Source: RGIG3009 sp045595445
Lineage (GTDB): Bacteria > Bacillota > Clostridia > Oscillospirales > Acutalibacteraceae
Assembly (NCBI GenBank): GCA_045595445.1
Contig: JAZOAK010000028.1
Location: 1 to 13,117 of the forward strand
DNA length: 13,117 nucleotides
Reading direction: 5' to 3'
The notes below the pieces were generated by a model. It made no database searches. It saw nothing but the letters and a program-made list of their open reading frames with translations, and was not told the DNA's origin. Each line of letters opens with the position of its first letter. Positions within the stretch are counted from its first letter, which is position 1. Position numbers and translations under genes: made by a program. Shown here in pieces: positions 6,072 to 12,239 of this stretch.

Positions 6072-6323
6072 TTATGCGTTATTTAAGGCTTCTTGTAAGG
6101 CTTTTGCCAATTGATCGGGACACGAGGTGGATTTGAATCCACAGCGGATGCCGGATAAGCGGCGGATGGCTTCTTGTGCTTCCATACCCTCTACCAAAGC
6201 ACCGATGCCTTTTGTGTTGCCGTTGCATCCACCCTCGAACTGCACGTTGCGTACGCGACCGTCTGTTACGTCAAACGTGATCGAACGCGAGCAGACGCCG
6301 CGCGTCTGATAACGATACGCCAA
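6072..6323 (-). CDS. TSCPD domain protein (TIGR03905-like)
   Basis: This is an 83-residue protein with YRYQTRGVCSRSITFDV near the N-terminus, GGCNGNTKGI in the middle and GIRCGFKSTSCPDQLAKAL at the end. That is the pattern of the small clostridial TSCPD family, whose conserved cysteines also occur at the C-terminus of B12-dependent ribonucleotide reductases, where they probably bind metal or act in redox. As a free-standing protein its role is unknown. Two TTG starts compete. The one at 6332 overlaps the upstream stop as TTGA but has no ribosome binding site at proper distance. The one at 6323 has GAAAGG 9 bases upstream and matches the usual start of the family (Met-x-Tyr-x-Tyr). I chose 6323. 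It is the second gene of an overlapping pair with the PHP gene, so it is probably translationally coupled. Confidence 0.85.
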   Translation of the reverse strand: MAYRYQTRGVCSRSITFDVTDGRVRNVQFEGGCNGNTKGIGALVEGMEAQEAIRRLSGIRCGFKSTSCPDQLAKALQEALNNA

Positions 6324-6328
6324 ATGAA

Positions 6329-7168
6329 TCAACCTTTCTTTGTCAGTTGTTGCTTGTAACGAAGTAAGGCGTCCACACAGTCATCCGAAACGGAAGTGGA
6401 ACCGAGCGGGCGTGCGGTACGAGAATACATACCGTGAAAATCCGATCCGCCGGTGGTGAGCAGCGAGTGTTGTGTGGCAAGGTCCAGCAAAGCTTGTTTT
6501 TGTTCTTCGGAGTGGTTGGGATGCCACACTTCAACACCATCTAAACCGAGTGACACGAGTTCTGTAAGCAGCTCTTCGCTTTGGTACACGTGCGGGTGTG
6601 CCAGCACGGCAATGCCGCCCGCTTCATGAATAGCGGTGAGCACGTCACGCGTGTCGGGGTATTCGATCGGTACGACGGCAGAGCCGTCCTTGCCGAACAA
6701 CTTGTGGAACAGCTCGCCGTACAGCGAATCGGTATAGCCCGCATCCAACAACGCGTGCATAATGTGTTGCTTGAAAATATTGGTGCTGCCGGTCGCACAT
6801 TTGACAACTAACTCGGGCGTGATGGGATAATACCGCATCACCTTGCGTACCATTTCCATACCGGCGGCACGACGACCTTCACCGATCCGACGACACAATC
6901 CCTCCAACCGATCGGGGGAATCGCACAGATAACACAGCAGATGCGCTTTGCGACCGCGCGCGTGATCCATAGTGGACAGCTCTACACCGTGAAGCACCTG
7001 AACGCCCAAACGCTTGCCGAGAATGACAGCACGCGTCGCCGCGGCAGTGGTATCGTGATCCGTCACCGAAATGGTGGAAAGCCCTTTCCGTTTTGCGATA
7101 CTGATCAGATCCTCGATACCGAGTGAACCGTCCGATATTTTTGTGTGACAATGCAAGTCGCCAGCCAC
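6329..7168 (-). CDS. PHP-domain phosphoesterase, RnaAM/TrpH-like
   Basis: The 279-residue protein carries the PHP metal-site signatures in order: DLHCHTKISDG (His6, His8, Asp13), VTDHDT (Asp37, His38), HGVEL (Glu63), LAHPH (His191, His193) and GSDFHG (Asp243, His245). This set is typical of stand-alone PHP phosphoesterases such as the TrpH/RnaAM group, which hydrolyse 3',5'-nucleoside bisphosphates or trim short RNA ends with Mn2+ or Mg2+; the substrate here is inferred. The start is GTG 7168, because GGAGGG lies 7 bases before it and the PHP motif follows at once. The frame is open to 7225, but that part lies in the promoter-leader region. It overlaps the downstream TSCPD gene and has a good promoter. 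Confidence 0.9.
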   Translation of the reverse strand: MAGDLHCHTKISDGSLGIEDLISIAKRKGLSTISVTDHDTTAAATRAVILGKRLGVQVLHGVELSTMDHARGRKAHLLCYLCDSPDRLEGLCRRIGEGRRAAGMEMVRKVMRYYPITPELVVKCATGSTNIFKQHIMHALLDAGYTDSLYGELFHKLFGKDGSAVVPIEYPDTRDVLTAIHEAGGIAVLAHPHVYQSEELLTELVSLGLDGVEVWHPNHSEEQKQALLDLATQHSLLTTGGSDFHGMYSRTARPLGSTSVSDDCVDALLRYKQQLTKKG

Positions 7169-7216
7169 TGTTCTGCCCTCCAGTCTATGCCGAAAAAACC
7201 CTCTTATACAAGGGCT

Positions 7217-7245
7217 ATTATACAACTTTTCCCATTCAAACGCAA
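7217..7245 (-). promoter_or_regulatory. Sigma-A promoter of the PHP-TSCPD pair
   Basis: On the minus strand TTGCGT (7245-7240), a 17-bp spacer and a perfect TATAAT (7222-7217) lie about 49 bp before the GTG start. Confidence 0.72.
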
Positions 7246-7273
7246 GGTATTTTGCTTAAATCAAAAATTTTTC

Positions 7274-7302
7274 TTGCAAATTTGACAAGGTTTTGGTAGA
7301 AT
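7274..7302 (+). promoter_or_regulatory. Sigma-A promoter of the mgtE leader
   Basis: TTGCAA (7274-7279), a 17-bp spacer and TAGAAT (7297-7302), preceded by the extended -10 TG, give a start near 7309. A TTGACA at 7283-7288 has no -10 at the right distance. The transcript would carry a leader of about 190 bases. Confidence 0.62.
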
Positions 7303-7357
7303 GAAAAAAATTTGTGAGCAATATGATAATGATAAAACGGAAAGGAACGTGAATGCT

Positions 7358-7435
7358 ATGGATACGGGCGACCCTCGACAGCGTAACAACAAAATGCCGG
7401 CGTCGGCGGTTCATAGTGTTTGCAGACGGGGATAA
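7358..7435 (+). CDS. Putative 25-residue mgtE leader peptide
   Basis: Inside the mgtE leader, AAGGA (7343-7347) is followed 10 bases later by ATG 7358, opening a 25-codon ORF that starts MDTGDPRQRNNK and ends HSVCRRG with a TAA at 7433-7435. A GTG three codons earlier is too close to the ribosome binding site. The stop codon lies in the hairpin 7421-7447. The acidic, proline-containing opening (Asp2, Asp5-Pro6) recalls the enterobacterial MgtL leader peptide, which begins Met-Glu-Pro-Asp-Pro and destabilises ribosomes when Mg2+ is low, raising expression of the downstream transporter. That parallel is inference; no homology is claimed. The ORF could be fortuitous within a structured RNA. Confidence 0.4.
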   Translation: MDTGDPRQRNNKMPASAVHSVCRRG

Positions 7436-7462
7436 CGTATCCCTGCATTTTTGCGTGCACTT

Positions 7463-7498
7463 AAAAACCTCCCGCCGGAAACGGATGGGAGGTTTTTT
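7463..7498 (+). terminator. Leader terminator overlapping the mgtE ribosome binding site
   Basis: AAAAACCTCCC (7463-7473) pairs with GGGAGGTTTTT (7487-7497). An inner CCG-GAAA-CGG (7475-7484) with a GNRA-type loop caps the hairpin, and T's run to 7498. GGGAGG (7487-7492) in the 3' arm is also the Shine-Dalgarno of mgtE, 9 bases before ATG 7502. One hairpin could thus block both transcription and translation. Confidence 0.82.
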
Positions 7499-7501
7499 GA
7501 T

Positions 7502-8875
7502 ATGATAAACAACTGGGAAAATGATCAAGAAAAGCTGGTACAATGGTTGGAAGAACGGCAGTTTTCTGCAATACGCGCGTGGCTCAGTGAGCAAAACGCC
7601 GTAGACGTTGCCGAATTGTTTGAGGAATTGCCGAGTACACAGCAACCAACGTTGTATCGTTTGTTGCCGAAGGCGCTTGCGGCAGAGGCCTTTGCGTACA
7701 TGGATCCGGATACGCAAGAAGTGCTCATTCGTGCGTTTACGGATCGCGAATTGGCGGCAATGCTGGAAGAGCTGTATTTGGACGATACGGCAGACTTGCT
7801 TGAAGAAATGCCGGCAAGTGTTGTCAAACGATTGCTCAAAGTATCGTCGCCGGAAGATCGGCGGGCACTCAATCAAATCTTGCGGTATCCGGACAACAGT
7901 GCCGGCAGCGTCTTGACGACCGAGTTTGTCAATCTCAAAGCCGATATGACGGTGGCGGCGGCATTGCGGTATATTCGGGCGCACGGACCAAACAAGGAAA
8001 CCATTTATACTTGTTACGTTATCGACAACGATCGTCATTTACAAGGTGTTTTGACAGCGCGCGAGTTGTTGCTGGCACACGAAGACGATCGCGTGGGTGA
8101 TCTGATGGATACCCACGTGATTTCGACGATCACAACCGAAGATCAGGAACAGGTAGCCGATTTGTTTGCTCGCTATGACTTGATCGCCTTGCCGGTCGTG
8201 GACAGCGAAAACCGTTTGGTCGGTATTATCACGGTGGACGATGTCGTGGATATTATGCGACAGGAAACCACCGAGGATTTTGAAAAGATGGCGGCTATTA
8301 CGCCGACGGATAAATCGTATTTCCGTACCGGCGTGTTGGAACTCTTTTGCAAACGTATTCCGTGGTTATTATTACTCATGGTATCTGCCACCTTTACCGG
8401 CATGATCATCACCACGTTTGAATCCGCTTTGGCGGCTTCGATGGCGCTGACCGCGTTTATCCCGATGCTCATGGGTACCGGCGGTAACAGCGGCAGTCAG
8501 TCTTCTGTTACGATCATTCGTGGGTTGGCTCTTGACGATATTCGTTTCCGCGATCTTTTCCGCGTGTTATGGAAAGAATGTCGGGTGGCGCTTTTGTGTG
8601 GTGCCGCTTTGGCGGTGGCGACCTTCGTCAAAATCTTAGCGGTGGATCGGTGGCTGTTGGGCGTTCCGGTTTCCTTGCCGGAGGCGGCAATTGTGTGTAT
8701 TGCGTTGTTCTTTACCGTGCTGATTTCCAAATTGGTGGGGTGTTCCTTGCCGATGATCGCCAAACGAATCGGACTTGATCCCGCCGTCATGGCAAGTCCG
8801 TTTATTACTACCATTGTGGATGCCATTTCCTTGTTGGTCTATTTTGGCGTTGCCTCTTTCATACTTTCCGCTTGA
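7502..8875 (+). CDS. mgtE: Magnesium transporter MgtE
   Basis: The 457-residue protein has the full MgtE architecture: an acidic helical N domain (1-135), a CBS pair (about 138-255, with VIDNDRHLQGVLTARELL and VVDSENRLVGIITVDDVVD), a connecting helix with FEKMAA, and five membrane helices from about 287 to 455. The pore signature MGTGGNSGSQSSV (about 324-336) and SPFITTIVDAISLLVYF (432-448) are present; Asp440 corresponds to the ion-selecting Asp of the structurally known thermophile MgtE. MgtE is a Mg2+ channel gated by cytoplasmic Mg2+ through the N and CBS domains. ATG 7502 is chosen over an in-frame TTG at 7451, since that TTG lies before the terminator hairpin and GGGAGG precedes 7502. 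Expression is probably set by the leader. Its stop codon overlaps the -35 of the ribU promoter. Confidence 0.96.
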   Translation: MINNWENDQEKLVQWLEERQFSAIRAWLSEQNAVDVAELFEELPSTQQPTLYRLLPKALAAEAFAYMDPDTQEVLIRAFTDRELAAMLEELYLDDTADLLEEMPASVVKRLLKVSSPEDRRALNQILRYPDNSAGSVLTTEFVNLKADMTVAAALRYIRAHGPNKETIYTCYVIDNDRHLQGVLTARELLLAHEDDRVGDLMDTHVISTITTEDQEQVADLFARYDLIALPVVDSENRLVGIITVDDVVDIMRQETTEDFEKMAAITPTDKSYFRTGVLELFCKRIPWLLLLMVSATFTGMIITTFESALAASMALTAFIPMLMGTGGNSGSQSSVTIIRGLALDDIRFRDLFRVLWKECRVALLCGAALAVATFVKILAVDRWLLGVPVSLPEAAIVCIALFFTVLISKLVGCSLPMIAKRIGLDPAVMASPFITTIVDAISLLVYFGVASFILSA

Positions 8876-8900
8876 CGGAAATGGCAGACAGGCATATAAT
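8872..8900 (+). promoter_or_regulatory. Sigma-A promoter of the FMN riboswitch-ribU unit
   Basis: TTGACG (8872-8877), an exact 17-bp spacer and a perfect TATAAT (8895-8900) lie right before the riboswitch. The -35 overlaps the mgtE stop codon (8873-8875). No terminator is seen between mgtE and this promoter. Confidence 0.82.
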
Positions 8901-8916
8901 AAAGGAAAATGAATAG

Positions 8917-9022
<106 letters not shown>

Positions 9023-9041
9023 GGTTATATCAAAAACAAAT

Positions 9042-9074
9042 GCCCCACAGCTATTGTCTGTGGGGCGTTTTTTA
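9042..9074 (+). terminator. Riboswitch-controlled terminator before ribU
   Basis: GCCCCACAG (9042-9050) pairs with CTGTGGGGC (9058-9066), closing a 7-base loop, followed by GTTTTTTA. It lies 20 bases after the aptamer and before the ribU ribosome binding site, as expected for transcription-terminating FMN riboswitches. Confidence 0.9.
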
Positions 9075-9092
9075 GACTGTGAGGGATTTCGG

Positions 9093-9752
9093 ATGAACAA
9101 AGTAAAACAAATTGACACCAAGCGCTTGGTGGTGCTCGCGTTGATGGCGGCATTGGCGTACGCTTGTGTGGCGATGTTCCGCATACCGGTGGTACTGTTT
9201 TTGAAGTACGAGCCGAAAGATTGCATTTTAGCGATCTGCGGAATGTTATACGGACCGCTTCCCGCTATCGGAACAGCGGTTGTCGTTGCCTTGTTGGAAT
9301 TGGTGACGGTCAGCGATACCGGTGCGATCGGATTGCTAATGAACGTGCTGTCGTCGGTACTGTTTATTCTGCCGTCCGCGGTCCTGTATCAGCGCAAGCG
9401 CCATTTGAAAAGCGCCATTTTCGGACTTGTATGCGGTGCCCTGTTGATGACGGCGGGTATGCTGCTGTGGAACTGGTTGATTACACCGATCTATATGAAT
9501 ATGCCGCGTCAAGCGGTTGTGGAACTGTTGTTACCGGCATTCTTACCGTTTAATTTGCTGAAAGCGGCGCTCAATGCGGTACTTACCGTATTGTTGTATA
9601 AAACGGTCGTGAGTACGCTGCGCAAGGCGCATCTGGTGCCACAAACCGTGAACGCGCACAATCGCAAAATTGGGATCAGCGTGTGGACGGTCGGTCTGGC
9701 GGTGTTGCTGACGTTGGTTCTGATTTTACTGGTTTGGCGGGGGATCCTGTAA
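9093..9752 (+). CDS. ribU: Riboflavin ECF transporter, S component RibU
   Basis: The 219-residue membrane protein has about six helices and the RibU signature FLKYEPKDCILAICGMLYGP near residues 36-55, followed by SDTGAIGLLMN (74-84) and a PIYM-containing segment. RibU binds riboflavin and works with the shared EcfA/EcfA'/EcfT energising module encoded elsewhere in the genome. The assignment rests on the motif and on the FMN riboswitch immediately upstream. ATG 9093 is used; an upstream in-frame ATG at 9012 lies inside the riboswitch aptamer and before the terminator, so it is not a start. GAGGGA (9081-9086) is the ribosome binding site. The C-terminal 25 residues form an extra hydrophobic helix (WTVGLAVLLTLVLILLVW). 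Its 3' end is overlapped on the other strand by a small ORF. Confidence 0.94.
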   Translation: MNKVKQIDTKRLVVLALMAALAYACVAMFRIPVVLFLKYEPKDCILAICGMLYGPLPAIGTAVVVALLELVTVSDTGAIGLLMNVLSSVLFILPSAVLYQRKRHLKSAIFGLVCGALLMTAGMLLWNWLITPIYMNMPRQAVVELLLPAFLPFNLLKAALNAVLTVLLYKTVVSTLRKAHLVPQTVNAHNRKIGISVWTVGLAVLLTLVLILLVWRGIL

Positions 9753-9810
9753 CCGCCGTCGGTCGGCTGTCGGGATAGATGCGTGTTGGACGTTTATCTT
9801 TTTTTGGCAT
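9676..9810 (-). CDS. Putative 44-residue basic protein, antisense to the ribU 3' end
   Basis: ATG 9810 on the minus strand follows a perfect AAAGGAGG at 7 bases, the best ribosome binding site in the window. The ORF encodes a basic, Pro/Ser/Thr-rich protein beginning MPKKDKRPTRIYPDSRP. Its first 19 codons lie in the intergenic region, the rest runs antisense to the last 77 bases of ribU. There is no hydrophobic segment, and it is probably disordered. I do not recognise a family. A sporulation-type promoter is possible upstream (9831-9860). The strong start signal favours a real small gene; the overlap with ribU and the biased composition argue for caution. Confidence 0.42.
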   Translation of the reverse strand: MPKKDKRPTRIYPDSRPTAVTGSPAKPVKSEPTSATPPDRPSTR

Positions 9811-9830
9811 GCGGATTCCTCCTTTCGTGT

Positions 9831-9860
9831 TAGTATCGCGCGACCGACAGAGAAATATAC
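9831..9860 (-). promoter_or_regulatory. Possible forespore (sigma-G/F-like) promoter
   Basis: On the minus strand GTATA (9860-9856), an 18-bp spacer and GATACTA (9837-9831) match the Bacillus sigma-G pattern GHATR-N18-CATNHTA at all but one position. No good sigma-A promoter is seen for the small ORF at 9810. Short motifs like this arise by chance, so the call is tentative. Confidence 0.25.
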
Positions 9861-9870
9861 TAAAAATATA

Positions 9871-9900
9871 TTGACAAGACCCCGATCGGAATGACATAAT
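9871..9900 (+). promoter_or_regulatory. Sigma-A promoter of glnA with a palindrome in the spacer
   Basis: A perfect TTGACA (9871-9876), an 18-bp spacer and CATAAT (9895-9900) precede glnA. The spacer holds the 8-bp palindrome CCGATCGG (9882-9889), a possible operator core. A GlnR box (TGTNAN7TNACA) is not seen. Confidence 0.7.
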
Positions 9901-9926
9901 ACAGAGTAAGAAAGAAGGGCTATTGT

Positions 9927-11264
9927 ATGAGTAAGTATACGGCAGCGGACATCGTGCGTATTGTTGAAGAAGAGAACGTACGGTTTATTCGTTTGCAATT
10001 CACCGATATTTTCGGCGCATTCAAAAATGTGGCGATCACGGCAAGCCAGTTGCAAAAGGCATTAAATAATCAGTGTATGTTCGACGGCTCTTCGATTGAA
10101 GGGTTTGTGCGCATCGAGGAATCGGATATGTATCTGTATCCCGATTACGACAGCTTTTTGATCTTCCCGTGGTACGAGGAGAGCAAGGGCAAGGTTGCTC
10201 GTTTGATCTGTGATGTGTATAAGCCGGACGGCACACCGTTTGAGGGCGATCCCCGCGGTTTGCTCAAACGCGTGTTGAAACAAGCGGAGGAGATGGGCTT
10301 CTCGTCGTTTAACGTGGGACCGGAATGTGAGTTCTTCCTGTTCGATAACGACGAGAACGGATACCCCACCACCCGCAGTAAGGATCGCGGTGCCTATTTT
10401 GAATTGGGTCCCACCGACCTCGGTGAGGCGGCACGGCGCGATATGTGTTTGACCCTTGAGGATATGGGGTATGAGATCGAAGCCTCGCATCACGAGTGCG
10501 CCAACGGTCAGCATGAGATCGATTTCAAATATACCGATGCGCTCCGTGCAGCGGATAATATTGCGACCTTCAAACTGGCGGTCAAAACCATTGCCCACCG
10601 TCATAATATGTATGCTACGTTCATGCCCAAACCGGTTTTTGGTAAGGCGGGCAACGGTATGCACGTAAATATGTCCTTAATAAAAGACGGTAAAAACGCG
10701 TTTTACGATCCCGACGGTGTGATGGGACTCAGCAAAACCGCTCATCATTTTATCGCGGGCATTTTGGAGCACGTGCGCGGTATGAGCGCCGTTACCAATC
10801 CGCTTGTAAACTCCTATAAACGGTTGGTGTCCGGTTATGAAGCGCCGGTATATGTCGCGTGGTCGGCAAGTAATCGCAGTCCGTTGGTGCGTGTGCCCGC
10901 GTCCCGCGGTATGGCTACGCGTTTAGAATTGCGTAATCCCGATCCGTCGGCAAACCCATATCTCACGTTGGCATTGTGCTTGGCGGCAGGCCTTGACGGC
11001 ATTCGCCGTGAGTTAATGCCGCCGCCGGCTGTCGAGGAAAATCTGTTTGAACTCGACGAGGACGAACGCGAGCGGTTGGGCATTGCGCATCTGCCTTCCA
11101 ACTTGAAAGAGGCAGTTCGCGCGATGAAAGCGGACCGTTTGATCCGCGATACCTTGGGCGAGCACATCTTTACTCGTTACGTGCAACACAAATCGGAAGA
11201 ATGGGACGAGTACAAGGTGCGCGTTACCCAGTGGGAACTTGATCGGTATTTAGCACGATATTAA
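9927..11264 (+). CDS. glnA: Type I glutamine synthetase (GSI-alpha)
   Basis: The 445-residue enzyme makes glutamine from glutamate, ammonia and ATP, and is normally a cytoplasmic dodecamer. Visible family motifs are FDGSSIEGF (52-60), the metal-binding GPECEFFLF, HHECANGQHEIDF, the ATP-site KPVFGKAGNGMHVNMSL, NPLVNSYKRL, SASNRSPLVRVPASRG and RLELRNPDPSANPYL. The length of about 445 and the absence of the long insertion and adenylylation segment of GSI-beta place it in the GSI-alpha group of Firmicutes, which is controlled by feedback inhibition rather than adenylylation. ATG 9927 follows AAGAAGG. It leads a two-gene unit with a cytidylate kinase-like gene 12 bp downstream. No GlnR repressor gene lies beside it, unlike the glnRA layout of bacilli. 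Confidence 0.96.
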   Translation: MSKYTAADIVRIVEEENVRFIRLQFTDIFGAFKNVAITASQLQKALNNQCMFDGSSIEGFVRIEESDMYLYPDYDSFLIFPWYEESKGKVARLICDVYKPDGTPFEGDPRGLLKRVLKQAEEMGFSSFNVGPECEFFLFDNDENGYPTTRSKDRGAYFELGPTDLGEAARRDMCLTLEDMGYEIEASHHECANGQHEIDFKYTDALRAADNIATFKLAVKTIAHRHNMYATFMPKPVFGKAGNGMHVNMSLIKDGKNAFYDPDGVMGLSKTAHHFIAGILEHVRGMSAVTNPLVNSYKRLVSGYEAPVYVAWSASNRSPLVRVPASRGMATRLELRNPDPSANPYLTLALCLAAGLDGIRRELMPPPAVEENLFELDEDERERLGIAHLPSNLKEAVRAMKADRLIRDTLGEHIFTRYVQHKSEEWDEYKVRVTQWELDRYLARY

Positions 11265-11276
11265 GGAGTGTGACCT

Positions 11277-11909
11277 ATGAGTAAAAACATTATCATCACC
11301 ATTGCCCGTCAGTTTGGAAGCGGCGGTCATGAGATCGGGCGCCGTCTGGCAAAACGGCTAAACGTACCGCTGTATGATAAGGAATTGATTACACACGCGG
11401 CACAGGAAAGCGGCCTGTCAGAAGAAGTGTTACATTATTTTGATGAAAAACCCACCAATAGCTTGCTGTATTCGTTGTCGACCGGAGCCTATTCGGTGGC
11501 GGATGGCGGCGTGGTCAATTATTCGTTGCCGGTTAATCAACAGGTGTTTCAAGCGCAATTTGACGCGATTCGCTCACTGGCGGAAAAAAGTTCTTGCGTG
11601 ATCGTGGGTCGTTGTGCGGATTACGTGCTTGAAAATCATGAGGGTCTCGTGAGTATCTTCGTGCATGCCGATCTAAACGATCGCATGGAGCGCGTTGCGG
11701 AATATGACCACATTACGTTGCCGGAAGCCAAAAACCGTATTACCAAAAGCGATAAACGTCGCGCCAGTTATTATAACTTCTATTCCGGCAAAAAATGGGG
11801 TGTCGCCGGCACCTATGATCTGTGTATCAACACCAGTACCGTTGGCTTTGACAACGCGGTGGAATTGATTGCGGACTTTGTTGAAATGAAACAAGCCAAA
11901 AGTGAATAA
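11277..11909 (+). CDS. Cytidylate kinase-like family protein (Cytidylate_kin2)
   Basis: The 210-residue protein starts with the P-loop-like IITIARQFGSGGHEIGRRLA (about 6-25) and LYDKELITHAA. It continues with VIVGRCADYVL and ends in the family's YYNFYSGKKWGVAGTYDLCINTS segment. This is the clostridial cytidylate kinase-like family (Pfam Cytidylate_kin2), predicted cytosolic P-loop nucleotide kinases related to, but distinct from, classic Cmk. The real substrate is not established, so I give no gene symbol. ATG 11277 follows AAGGAG. It is 12 bp downstream of glnA with no promoter or terminator between, so the two are cotranscribed, and a strong terminator follows. Confidence 0.9.
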   Translation: MSKNIIITIARQFGSGGHEIGRRLAKRLNVPLYDKELITHAAQESGLSEEVLHYFDEKPTNSLLYSLSTGAYSVADGGVVNYSLPVNQQVFQAQFDAIRSLAEKSSCVIVGRCADYVLENHEGLVSIFVHADLNDRMERVAEYDHITLPEAKNRITKSDKRRASYYNFYSGKKWGVAGTYDLCINTSTVGFDNAVELIADFVEMKQAKSE

Positions 11910-11916
11910 CCTATCG

Positions 11917-11948
11917 AAAGGTTCTGCTGATAATGCAGAACCTTTTTT
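11917..11948 (+). terminator. Terminator of the glnA operon
   Basis: AAAGGTTCTGC (11917-11927) pairs with GCAGAACCTTT (11935-11945) around a 7-base loop, followed by six T's to 11948. It lies 8 bases after the stop of the kinase-like gene. Confidence 0.92.
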
Positions 11949-11994
11949 GCTAAAAACTCCCTTGTAAGTTTTAGCGGATAACGGTACACGCTAA
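11949..11994 (+). promoter_or_regulatory. Overlapping inverted repeats before the small membrane protein
   Basis: GCTAAAAACT (11949-11958) can pair with AGTTTTAGC (11967-11975), with one bulged A. TTAGCG (11971-11976) can instead pair with CGCTAA (11989-11994). The two share bases and exclude each other. A weak promoter, TTGTAA (11962-11967)-17-TACACG, lies across them. The role is unknown; an operator or leader switch is possible. Confidence 0.28.
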
Positions 11995-12016
11995 TCACAG
12001 AAAAGGAGTGGTAACT

Positions 12017-12196
12017 GTGTCAAAAGGTCTTATGAAATTTATGAGAGGCATGGGCATCGGCTTAGCGGTCGGTTGTCTTGCGGGTGCGGTGGGTAACCAG
12101 TATATGCACAGCGGCAAAAAAGGTCTCAAAAAAAATCTCGGCAAAGCGCTGAAAAACATGAGCGATCTCGTTGAAGAAGTCGGCGAAATGTTTTAA
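12017..12196 (+). CDS. Small YtxH-like membrane protein
   Basis: The start is GTG 12017, with AAAGGAG ending 8 bases upstream; the GTG at 12008 overlaps that ribosome binding site. The 59-residue protein has a glycine-rich hydrophobic segment (GMGIGLAVGCLAGAVGN, about 11-27), then a Lys-rich amphipathic helix (KKGLKKNLGKALKNM), and ends in DLVEEVGEMF. The layout resembles YtxH-type small membrane proteins of Firmicutes, with one N-terminal membrane helix and a cytoplasmic helical tail. Function is unknown and the family link is by pattern only. It is a single-gene unit closed by a strong terminator. Confidence 0.72.
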   Translation: MSKGLMKFMRGMGIGLAVGCLAGAVGNQYMHSGKKGLKKNLGKALKNMSDLVEEVGEMF

Positions 12197-12209
12197 GATC
12201 CCAAACAGC

Positions 12210-12238
12210 AAAGCACCGCCCACGGGCGGTGCTTTTTT
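12210..12238 (+). terminator. Terminator of the small membrane protein gene
   Basis: AAAGCACCGCC (12210-12220) pairs with GGCGGTGCTTT (12225-12235), followed by a T-run to 12238. The -35 of the next promoter begins 2 bases after it. Confidence 0.92.
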
Positions 12239-12239
12239 C

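Larger units (their letters stand above)
7309..7501 (+). promoter_or_regulatory. Structured leader of mgtE, class not recognised
   Basis: The leader shows several paired elements. Bases 7349-7360 and 7412-7423 can form a 12-bp helix (with G-U pairs) enclosing GGGCGACCC and GCCGGCGTCGGC hairpins. Bases 7429-7434 pair with 7438-7443, extended by TGCA/TGCA at 7421-7424 and 7444-7447, followed by five T's. Bases 7463-7473 pair with 7487-7497 in a terminator. The first helix and the TGCA extension share 7421-7423, so they exclude each other. CGGCGG (7404-7409) can also pair with CCGCCG (7472-7477) and would weaken the terminator. I looked for the M-box signature (GGTGAGGCTCC and partner segments) expected before mgtE and did not find it. 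Control by Mg2+ or a related signal is inferred from the gene downstream. Confidence 0.55.

Noticed and set aside
7196..7216. CCCTT-N5-AGAGGG followed by six T's on the minus strand in the PHP leader, possible attenuator
   Set aside because: The stem is only 4-5 bp with a mismatch, too weak to terminate, and no alternative pairing was found.
7451..7501. N-terminal extension of mgtE from TTG 7451
   Set aside because: It would be encoded by the terminator hairpin itself; GGGAGG before ATG 7502 marks the real start.
7256..8038. 260-codon minus-strand open frame
   Set aside because: It runs antisense through mgtE and its leader, has no ribosome binding site, and its translation is rich in His/Arg/Phe without any family pattern. 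It is a shadow of mgtE.
9753..9800. Terminator directly after ribU
   Set aside because: Only a 4-bp GCCG/CGGC stem is present, and the T-run at 9798-9805 is more than 25 bases away from it; no convincing hairpin.
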